Below, in pieces: positions 1 through 4,748 of a stretch of 12,796 nucleotides of DNA. Under the pieces are notes generated by a model that made no database searches, was not told where the DNA came from, and saw only the letters and a program-made list of their open reading frames with translations. Source of the stretch: an uncultured bacterium (GTDB lineage: Bacteria > Bacillota > Clostridia > Christensenellales > Borkfalkiaceae); NCBI GenBank assembly GCA_934871445.1, contig CAKXBD010000051.1:1-12796 (forward strand). Direction: 5' to 3'. Numbering within the stretch: position 1 is the stretch's first letter; every line of letters begins with the position of its first letter. A program made the position numbers and the translations under genes.

Positions 1-1155
1 ACGGTATACCTTAAAGCTTCTGCCCTGATATAATTCAACTTCGCCGGGGCTTTCCAATGTACCCGCGAACAGGGAACCTATCATAACCGCACTGCCGCCA
101 GCCGCGATCGCCTTGACGATATCGCCGCTGTATTTGATTCCGCCGTCCGCAATCACCCGCTTGCCGATTTTGTCCGCTTCCTCGGCACAGTCCATTACTG
201 CGGTGAGCTGAGGAACGCCGATTCCCGCCACTACGCGAGTGGTACAGATAGAGCCCGGTCCGATCCCTACCTTCACGACGTCCGCGCCCGCGTCAAAGAG
301 CGCCTTGGTCGCAGCGGCTGTCGCAACATTTCCCGCAATGAGCGTAATCTGAGGGAACTTCGCTTTGATTTCGGATACCTTTTGCAAGACGAATTTAGAA
401 TGTCCGTGCGCCGTATCGATCGCGATGACGTCCGCGCGCGCTTCGACGAGCGCGGCGACGCGCTCCATTGTATTTGCGGCAGTACCGACCGCCGCGCCGA
501 CGAGGAGACGACCGTTTTTATCCCGCGCGGAATTGGGATATTGAATGGACTTTTCAATGTCTTTAATCGTAATGAGTCCTTTAAGGTACCCTTTTCCGTC
601 CACAATGGGAAGTTTTTCTATCCTGTATTTTCCGAGAATCTTCTTTGCTTCTTCGAGAGAAGTTCCCACAGGAGCCGTAACCAGCCTCTCCTTGGTCATC
701 ACGTTGGCGATAGGCTGTTCATAATTATTTTCAAAGCGAAGATCCCGATTGGTAAGTATCCCTACCAGCTTTCCGTTCTTCGTGACGGGAACGCCGCTGA
801 TGCGATATTTCTCCATGAGCGCGACCGCGTCCTTGACGAGATTTTCAGGTTCCAAAAAGAAGGGGTCGGTGATGACACCGTGCTCACTGCGCTTTACTTT
901 GTCTACCTGTTCCGCCTGTTGTTCGATCGTCATATTTTTGTGAATGATACCGATACCGCCTTCCCGCGCAATAGCGATCGCCATTCTATTTTCGGTGACC
1001 GTATCCATGGCTGCGCTGATGAGAGGTATATTCAAGCGTATGTCGTCGGTAAGCTTCGTTTTGAGGTCCACATCTGCGGGTACCACGTCGGAAGCCTGAG
1101 GAATGAGAAGTACGTCGTCGAACGTCAAGCCTTCTTTTACAATTCTGCTGCTCAT
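1..1155 (-). CDS. guaB: IMP dehydrogenase, C-terminus cut by window edge
   Basis: Inosine-5'-monophosphate dehydrogenase oxidises IMP to XMP with NAD+, the first committed step of GMP synthesis in the cytosol. Reverse translation from the ATG at 1155 gives 385 residues with no stop before position 1, against a usual length near 485-500, so about the last 100 residues (including the catalytic flap) lie outside. Visible in order: the N-terminal barrel segment with LTFDDVLLIPQ (9-19) and ISAAMDTVTE (46-55); a Bateman module of two CBS domains at about 96-205; then the barrel again with DTAHGHS (247-253), AGNVAT (274-279) and the active-site loop GIGPGSICTTR (297-307) with catalytic Cys304, followed by ADGGI (336-340). 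The start is set by AAGGAG 8 bases upstream and by the conserved N-terminus. It appears to be a single-gene unit: the gene upstream ends in its own terminator. Family assignment is near certain. Confidence 0.97.
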   Translation of the reverse strand, partial: MSSRIVKEGLTFDDVLLIPQASDVVPADVDLKTKLTDDIRLNIPLISAAMDTVTENRMAIAIAREGGIGIIHKNMTIEQQAEQVDKVKRSEHGVITDPFFLEPENLVKDAVALMEKYRISGVPVTKNGKLVGILTNRDLRFENNYEQPIANVMTKERLVTAPVGTSLEEAKKILGKYRIEKLPIVDGKGYLKGLITIKDIEKSIQYPNSARDKNGRLLVGAAVGTAANTMERVAALVEARADVIAIDTAHGHSKFVLQKVSEIKAKFPQITLIAGNVATAAATKALFDAGADVVKVGIGPGSICTTRVVAGIGVPQLTAVMDCAEEADKIGKRVIADGGIKYSGDIVKAIAAGGSAVMIGSLFAGTLESPGEVELYQGRSFKVYR

Positions 1156-1172
1156 TGGTATGTCTCCTTGCA

Positions 1173-1200
1173 TTTATAGAAAGTTAAAATTTTTTGACAA
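1173..1200 (-). promoter_or_regulatory. Putative guaB promoter, very short leader
   Basis: On the minus strand TTGTCA (1195-1200) and TATAAA (1173-1178) are separated by 16 bases, a good sigma-A match. The predicted start point near 1166 falls inside the AAGGAG box (1164-1169), so the leader would be only about 11 bases. That leaves no room for a riboswitch. No purine-type riboswitch or PurR-like palindrome is visible. Confidence 0.6.
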
Positions 1201-1203
1201 TGT

Positions 1204-1236
1204 AAAGAAAACGGACGGGCTGACTCCTCCTGTCCG
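1204..1236 (-). terminator. Intrinsic terminator after the 1246-1896 gene
   Basis: Minus-strand hairpin with arms at 1229-1236 and 1212-1219 (8 positions, one mismatch on this strand), a 9-base loop, then TTTTCTTT. It lies 10 bases beyond the stop codon of the upstream gene and separates that gene from guaB. Confidence 0.7.
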
Positions 1237-1245
1237 AATTTGTTT

Positions 1246-1896
1246 TCAAGAGAGTTCATCCATCCGTTCCGCGGTCAGTTTAATGAGCGCGTTGAGATAA
1301 TCGAGATCCTCGTCCGGGAAATCGGCTGCTTGCGTTTTGAGCTCCTGCATCCCTTCCAATAGGAGTTTCATAGTATCTATATCCCCTCCGGAACCGTCGT
1401 CCAAAGCAGCGAACAAGACGGCCGCCACCGCGTTATTTCTCGGAAAAGAATCGCGATTGACCGCAAAGGCAGCTTCTACCGCTTCGGTCTTTTTGCCCAA
1501 CCTATACTTTGCTGTATACACTTGTCCGTAAATATATTGGGCATAACTTCCGGTAATCCCTGCCTCCGCCGAGAGCTCGTCCATCTCCGCGCAATACTTC
1601 GGGAACTGCTCGTCCGCGATAAATTTTTCGCCGTATTTTTCGATTGCTTCGGGATCGGGATTTTTCGCGCCGATTGCCACTTCCGTTGCATATCCGATGT
1701 AATAGATGTTATCCGACTGATTATAGGCGCGGTCGGCAAACCAAGCGCTCGCGCTGTCCATTCCGACGTTATAGGAAATTTCCATCAATGTGGACGGATA
1801 AAGAAATACGAGAGCCGTCACCATGACGCCGCACAGCACAATAATTGCCAGCAACGTACTCAATACGGCTTTCAAAATTACCTTATCAATCCGCAC
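1246..1896 (-). CDS. Single-pass membrane protein, function unknown
   Basis: I do not recognise this 216-residue protein. Residues 1-5 are short and charged, about 6-33 form one strong hydrophobic segment (VILKAVLSTLLAIIVLCGVM and onward), and the rest is acidic, soluble and mostly helical, so it is probably a membrane-anchored protein with an external C-terminal domain. Residues about 113-195 look like two or three TPR-like helical hairpins (YAQYIYGQVYTAKYRLGKK, then a second helical stretch), but this is weak. The start is taken as GTG at 1896 because GGAGGA lies 8 bases before it and a clear promoter ends just upstream. The frame stays open to 2085, but that extension would run through the promoter and lacks a ribosome site. 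The gene is divergent from the lipoprotein gene at 2014 and is followed by its own terminator. Confidence 0.8.
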   Translation of the reverse strand: MRIDKVILKAVLSTLLAIIVLCGVMVTALVFLYPSTLMEISYNVGMDSASAWFADRAYNQSDNIYYIGYATEVAIGAKNPDPEAIEKYGEKFIADEQFPKYCAEMDELSAEAGITGSYAQYIYGQVYTAKYRLGKKTEAVEAAFAVNRDSFPRNNAVAAVLFAALDDGSGGDIDTMKLLLEGMQELKTQAADFPDEDLDYLNALIKLTAERMDELS

Positions 1897-1927
1897 TTTT
1901 CTTTCCTCCGATTTCCGATTATTATCT

Positions 1928-1956
1928 ATTTTATCACATTCCTTCGCAAAAATCAA
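1928..1956 (-). promoter_or_regulatory. Sigma-A promoter for the 1246-1896 gene
   Basis: Minus strand: TTGATT (1951-1956), a 17-base spacer, and TAAAAT (1928-1933) preceded by TGA, which makes an extended -10. The predicted start near 1921 gives a leader of about 25 bases carrying the GGAGGA site. This placement also excludes the longer reading frame upstream. Confidence 0.75.
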
Positions 1957-2001
1957 CTGTATGAAAGAGATTTGTCCGTCATGTTTCGCACCTTTTTTTA
2001 A

Positions 2002-2007
2002 TATAAT
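2002..2007 (+). promoter_or_regulatory. -10 box just before the 2014 start codon
   Basis: A perfect TATAAT lies only six bases before the ATG at 2014. No convincing -35 exists at 16-18 bases; TTGTCC at 1972-1977 is 24 bases away. Transcription from it would begin at or next to the ATG, giving a leaderless or near-leaderless mRNA, which fits the absence of any Shine-Dalgarno sequence. Confidence 0.45.
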
Positions 2008-2013
2008 GTTACC

Positions 2014-2751
2014 ATGAAAAAGTTTTTTAAGAAAAAGAACCTCGTTTTCACTCCCGATATTTCGGCTTCCTACGAACAACCGCACAAGACTTTCCGAATC
2101 GGAAGCGCATGCGCGCTTATACTCGCTCCCGTCCTTTTGGTATCTCTCGGAGCCTGCGGTAAAACGATCGACTATTTTGATTACGTCTCCGAACTAAGAA
2201 GTAATATCCTCCTTGCCGAACAAGAGGACTTCTCGCTCAGAGTCTACGCGACGGAAAAAGAATCTCCCTACACTGCCGACGGGGTAAAGCGCGCCGTTTC
2301 TCCGCGCGCGGAAATCTATCTCACCGGCCCCGTCGTTACGGAATCTTGCGATATTTCCTTTACCTACAACGGTAAGGAATATGGCGGCGATATGTCCTTC
2401 GACAATGTAAAATTGGAGTATTTCTATTCCTGTACTTTAGATATTTCCGCGGCGTCCTCTATTTCTTTCAAAATTACAATCGAAGAAACTTCGCTCGAAA
2501 TGACCGCGACCACGGTATGCACGGATAACATGCTTTCGCCCAAGGAGGTGGTAGAAAAGATTCAGACGGCGGAGAGCGAAAAATTTAAGTCCATGACCGA
2601 TTCCAAGGGATTCGCGGGGGAAATTTATTTGAGATTGATTTACGAGGACGCGCCTTATTATTATATCGGAATTATCGACCGCGAAGGAACTATTTTCGCC
2701 CTTCTCGTCGACTCCGAAAGCGGAAAAATCCTCGCGAAGCGGGAAATGTAA
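2014..2751 (+). CDS. Putative lipoprotein, function unknown
   Basis: The 245-residue product has a basic N-terminus (MKKFFKKKN), a hydrophobic core at about 30-47, and LGAC ending at Cys48, a plausible lipobox, so it is probably a lipid-anchored protein on the outer face of the membrane. The stretch of about 28 residues before the hydrophobic core is unusually long for a lipoprotein signal, so a simple N-terminal membrane anchor is the alternative. The mature part is mixed beta/alpha: strands around 73-170, then a helix (SPKEVVEKIQTAESEKFKSM, 176-195) and a final beta section ending in a charged tail. I recognise no catalytic motif or named domain. There is no Shine-Dalgarno sequence before the ATG, and no downstream ATG, GTG or TTG gives a better start before the lipobox. 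It is divergent from the 1246-1896 gene, and no terminator is visible after it. Confidence 0.8.
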   Translation: MKKFFKKKNLVFTPDISASYEQPHKTFRIGSACALILAPVLLVSLGACGKTIDYFDYVSELRSNILLAEQEDFSLRVYATEKESPYTADGVKRAVSPRAEIYLTGPVVTESCDISFTYNGKEYGGDMSFDNVKLEYFYSCTLDISAASSISFKITIEETSLEMTATTVCTDNMLSPKEVVEKIQTAESEKFKSMTDSKGFAGEIYLRLIYEDAPYYYIGIIDREGTIFALLVDSESGKILAKREM

Positions 2752-2792
2752 TTTTCTTCATTTTCCTCTTCATTCCTTTTTCTTGTCCATCC

Positions 2793-2821
2793 TTGCTTTT
2801 TTTCAATGAATATGGTATAAT
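2793..2821 (+). promoter_or_regulatory. Sigma-A promoter of the acetyltransferase gene
   Basis: TTGCTT (2793-2798), a 17-base spacer, and TATAAT (2816-2821) preceded by TGG (extended -10). The start point would be near 2828. The -10 sits inside a 13-base perfect dyad, GGTATAATATACC (2814-2826), which could be a small operator or chance. Confidence 0.75.
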
Positions 2822-2844
2822 ATACCGAAAGGGAGGTGAAAAAG

Positions 2845-3396
2845 ATGAAGAAGCTGGAAACCCAAAGGCTCATTTTAAGGGAATGGAGGGAAACGGACGC
2901 CGACGATTTATACGCTTATGCAAAAAGCGACAAAGTCGGCCCCATGTGCGGCTGGAAGCCTCATAAAGACATTCTCGAAACCAAAGAAATTTTGAAGCAG
3001 TTCTCCGAACAAGACGAAACATGGGCGATAGAACTCAAAGAGACGGGCAGAGTTATCGGTTCCTTAGGGCTGCATAAAACAAAAAAGGAAAAACTCCCTT
3101 TACACTATGATTTCGAACTCGGATATGCTCTATCCGAAGAATATTGGGGCAGAGGGCTCGCGCCCGAAGCGGCGGCCTGCGCCATAAAATTTGCATTCCT
3201 TGAACGTGATGCAAAGGCGCTCATCGTCTCGCACTTTCCCTTTAATTTCCGATCGAAGAGAGTCATTGAAAAATTGGGCTTTCAATATTGTTCTCGACTC
3301 GAAAAGAGCTGGAAAAGGTACGACAGACTCGTTCTCGATGAGCTTGTGTACGTCATGACGCGGGAGCGCTATTTTCAGCTTTATGCCTCCATATAA
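2845..3396 (+). CDS. GNAT family N-acetyltransferase, RimJ/RimL type
   Basis: This 183-residue protein should transfer an acetyl group from acetyl-CoA to an amine. Relatives modify ribosomal-protein N-termini, antibiotics or small amines, and the substrate here cannot be told. Evidence: the N-terminal ETQRLILREWRETDADDLY (5-23), typical of the Acetyltransf_3/RimJ-RimL group; the beta-4 strand ELGYALSEEYWG (91-102); the acetyl-CoA pyrophosphate loop GRGLAPEAA (102-110); and NFRSKRVIEKLGFQ (134-147), matching the usual N-x-x-S-x-R-x-x-E-K-x-G-F segment. Length is normal. The start is ATG 2845, with GGGAGGTG six bases upstream. An in-frame GTG at 2836 is part of that ribosome site and is not the start. 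It is a single-gene unit between its own promoter and the terminator at 3498. Confidence 0.92.
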   Translation: MKKLETQRLILREWRETDADDLYAYAKSDKVGPMCGWKPHKDILETKEILKQFSEQDETWAIELKETGRVIGSLGLHKTKKEKLPLHYDFELGYALSEEYWGRGLAPEAAACAIKFAFLERDAKALIVSHFPFNFRSKRVIEKLGFQYCSRLEKSWKRYDRLVLDELVYVMTRERYFQLYASI

Positions 3397-3497
3397 GTAA
3401 AAGGTTATGGAAGAATAGCGAGCAACAATCCAAAAAAATAGGAACGATTGATAGAACGATGAATAAGATTTTACGGAAGAAATCTCCTTCTTTGAGA

Positions 3498-3525
3498 GCG
3501 TCCTTTTTTAAGGACGCCCTTTTTT
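3498..3525 (+). terminator. Intrinsic terminator after the acetyltransferase gene
   Basis: Perfect 8-base-pair stem GCGTCCTT/AAGGACGC (3498-3505 and 3510-3517) with a TTTT loop, then CC and six T (3520-3525). It lies about 100 bases after the stop codon. The 3397-3497 stretch before it holds no supported gene. Confidence 0.85.
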
Positions 3526-3562
3526 ATGAAAGAGCGGCTCTTTTTCAGAGCCGCTCTTTCAT
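3526..3562. terminator. 16-bp perfect hairpin at holin gene end
   Basis: Arms 3526-3541 and 3547-3562 pair perfectly over 16 bases (ATGAAAGAGCGGCTCT and its complement) around a five-base loop. The right arm touches the holin stop codon (3562-3564). On the plus strand the hairpin is followed by TATTTTTT, so it is a second plus-strand terminator after the one at 3498. For minus-strand transcription the 3' side is only CTTTCAT before an A-run, so termination of the holin transcript is plausible but lacks a classic U-tract. Confidence 0.75.
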
Positions 3563-3918
3563 TATTTTTTATCTTCTTTGTCCTCTTTCTTCTCTGTTTC
3601 AGAAGCGGACGCATTCTTTTCAATATCTTCATCTTCTTTGCGCTTGCTCGTCTGTTTGAAAATCTGATGCGCGCCCGTAGCGGAAAGGCCGCTGGCGCCA
3701 CCGATAATGACCGCTACAAAAATGTTTTCTGCGGGCATTATCTGAGGGACGGCAAAATAGGCTACGATTCCGAGCGCCACTCCTAAGCCGGCTGAAATCA
3801 ACGGAATAAACCGTTTGAAAGTCTCATTTTCTTTTACGGCGTATTTGATGACGGCGACGACGAAATAAACAATAACCGCGATGGCGGGTACACTGATCAT
3901 TTCAAGATATTCTTCCAT
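3562..3918 (-). CDS. Phage-type holin, Hol44-like
   Basis: A 118-residue membrane protein of the phage holin family (Hol44/Phage_holin_5_2-like). Holins form membrane lesions that let murein hydrolases reach the wall. Three hydrophobic segments are visible at about 8-27, 37-59 and 65-80. Family-typical elements are VPAIAVIVYFVVAVIKYA (10-27), the Lys/Phe-Ile-Pro turn FKRFIPLISAGLGVALGI (34-51), and the glycine-rich end GGASGLSATGAHQIFKQ (73-89). Residues 91-118 form a very charged Lys/Glu/Asp tail, as in holin C-termini. GGGGAG lies just before the ATG at 3918. No endolysin, tail or other phage gene is next to it, so it is either a prophage relic or a domesticated gene. Its promoter-like element resembles those of the two surface-type genes beyond it and may be sporulation-specific. 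Confidence 0.85.
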   Translation of the reverse strand: MEEYLEMISVPAIAVIVYFVVAVIKYAVKENETFKRFIPLISAGLGVALGIVAYFAVPQIMPAENIFVAVIIGGASGLSATGAHQIFKQTSKRKEDEDIEKNASASETEKKEDKEDKK

Positions 3919-3962
3919 ATTTCTCCCCTTGTAAAAAGTATATTTGCGCTTATGCGCATATT

Positions 3963-3990
3963 TATTATATGCGTCGGCCGATATAAAAGT
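3963..3990 (-). promoter_or_regulatory. Sigma-K-like promoter of the holin gene
   Basis: Minus strand: AC (3989-3990), 17 bases, then CATATAATA (3963-3971), an exact match to AC-N17-CATANNNTA, the known late mother-cell sigma-K consensus. It ends 45 bases before the start codon. A sigma-A -10 (TATAAT) is contained in it, but the hexamer at the right distance (TAACTT) is a poor -35. The nearby 10-base palindrome TATGCGCATA (3951-3960) lies in the leader. Confidence 0.45.
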
Positions 3991-4006
3991 TATACGAAAA
4001 TTGTAA

Positions 4007-4034
4007 ACATCGGTAAAAGATAAAGCATATACTG
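4007..4034 (+). promoter_or_regulatory. Sigma-K-like promoter of the DUF11-like gene
   Basis: AC (4007-4008), 17 bases, then CATATACTG (4026-4034), one base off CATANNNTA. It ends 48 bases before the ATG. CATATACT also resembles the sigma-E -10 (CATACAMT), but no sigma-E -35 is seen. The leader holds a weak CGGG/CCCG hairpin (4041-4057). Confidence 0.4.
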
Positions 4035-4081
4035 TTATTGCGGGTATGAAAATCCCGTAAAATCACTTTCAGGAGAATTTT

Positions 4082-4474
4082 ATGGCAAAAGTTACATTGA
4101 CAAACCAAGCAGATTTTGCAGGCTCTTACGGTGCGGCGGCAAACCCCGTCACGTTTTCCAGCAATCAGGTCAGTACCACCATCATTCAGGGACTGACCGC
4201 TACCAAGACGGCCGACAAAGAATTTTGGGTAAACGGCCCTCTTCTTTATACGATTAAGGTTCAAAACAGTTCCGGTGATACGTTCACCAAAGGAGTTCTT
4301 ACGGATACTCTCGATTCTATCGTCACTCTGGATACGACTTTCGGGGTCAAAATCAATGATGCGGCAACTTCTGATTTTACGTTTACCGGTGGCGTTTTGA
4401 GCGTAAATCTGCCGGATATGGTTGACGGAGGAACGCTCACTGTTACCTTTCAGATTACTCAAACCGCTCCGTAA
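4082..4474 (+). CDS. Small DUF11-like protein without signal peptide
   Basis: A 130-residue, all-beta, Thr/Val/Asn-rich protein. The centre, GLTATKTADKEFWVNGPLLYTIKVQNSSGD and on to GVLTDTLDSIV (37-81), has the pattern of the DUF11 immunoglobulin-like repeat (TKTAD...G..LTYTI.V.N.G......V.VTDTL). The N-terminus MAKVTLTNQADF resembles clostridial proteins that begin MA-x-ITNQA and also lack a secretion signal. There is no hydrophobic N-terminal segment, no transmembrane helix, no LPXTG motif and no cysteine. The start is clear: AGGAGA lies 6 bases before the ATG. It probably forms or decorates a proteinaceous surface layer. The missing signal peptide and the sigma-K-like promoter suggest a spore-surface role, but this is inference. 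It converges on the WxL-like gene, sharing the terminator at 4710. Confidence 0.75.
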   Translation: MAKVTLTNQADFAGSYGAAANPVTFSSNQVSTTIIQGLTATKTADKEFWVNGPLLYTIKVQNSSGDTFTKGVLTDTLDSIVTLDTTFGVKINDAATSDFTFTGGVLSVNLPDMVDGGTLTVTFQITQTAP

Positions 4475-4709
4475 ACGTTATTTTAAGAACTTAGAGGGAC
4501 AAAATACTGTCGAATGTTATTGTAATACATATTCCTGCGACTGTCGTTTTGTCTTTCTTTCCCCTTCGGGATCGTACCGCTTATTCGATTACGGTTACGA
4601 ACGTTGGTATTACATGGGAAGTCGGGCGCATATAGTCTTCGAAAACGGAGCCGATATTTATACAAATTTCGTCGAAGTAAAAGTCCGCAGGCAATAAAAT
4701 ATTCTGAAT
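4475..4709 (+). other. Gap with a possible broken coding fragment
   Basis: There is no intact gene between the DUF11-like stop and the shared terminator. One plus frame (about 4498-4636) reads a fragment containing AYSITVTNVGITWEVG, which resembles the ITVTN.G strand of DUF11 domains, and stops at TAG near 4636. The adjacent frame then reads VFENGADIYTNFVEVKV to a stop at 4695-4697. No start codon with a ribosome site was found. It could be a decayed second DUF11-like gene joined by one frameshift, or chance. Confidence 0.25.
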
Positions 4710-4746
4710 AAAAAGAGCTGCGAATAATATTCCGCAGCTCTTTTTT
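4710..4746. terminator. Bidirectional terminator between convergent genes
   Basis: Perfect 13-base-pair stem (4710-4722 with 4733-4745: AAAAAGAGCTGCG and its complement) around a ten-base loop, with T-rich tails on both strands. It ends three bases before the stop codon of the WxL-like gene (4749-4751), and also serves the DUF11-like gene from the other side. Confidence 0.9.
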
Positions 4747-4748
4747 AT

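Noticed and set aside
382..1179. 265-codon plus-strand open frame opposite guaB
   Set aside because: It lies antisense to an unmistakable IMP dehydrogenase, has no ribosome site or family signature, and is explained by the codon usage of guaB.
1897..2085. N-terminal extension of the 1246-1896 membrane protein up to an ATG at 2085
   Set aside because: It would translate through a clear promoter and into the divergent gene. The GTG at 1896 has a strong GGAGGA site directly before the membrane segment.
3459..3786. Short plus-strand open frames across the terminators and opposite the holin gene
   Set aside because: They read straight through two hairpins, have low-complexity basic or Phe-rich translations, and no ribosome sites.
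3965..4462. 165-codon minus-strand open frame opposite the DUF11-like gene
   Set aside because: It is the antisense of a gene with a good ribosome site and a recognisable beta-domain pattern, and it would overlap the promoters on both sides.
4422..4697. 91-codon plus-strand open frame overlapping the end of the DUF11-like gene
   Set aside because: It begins inside the DUF11-like gene in another frame without a ribosome site. Its later part is kept only as a possible broken fragment.
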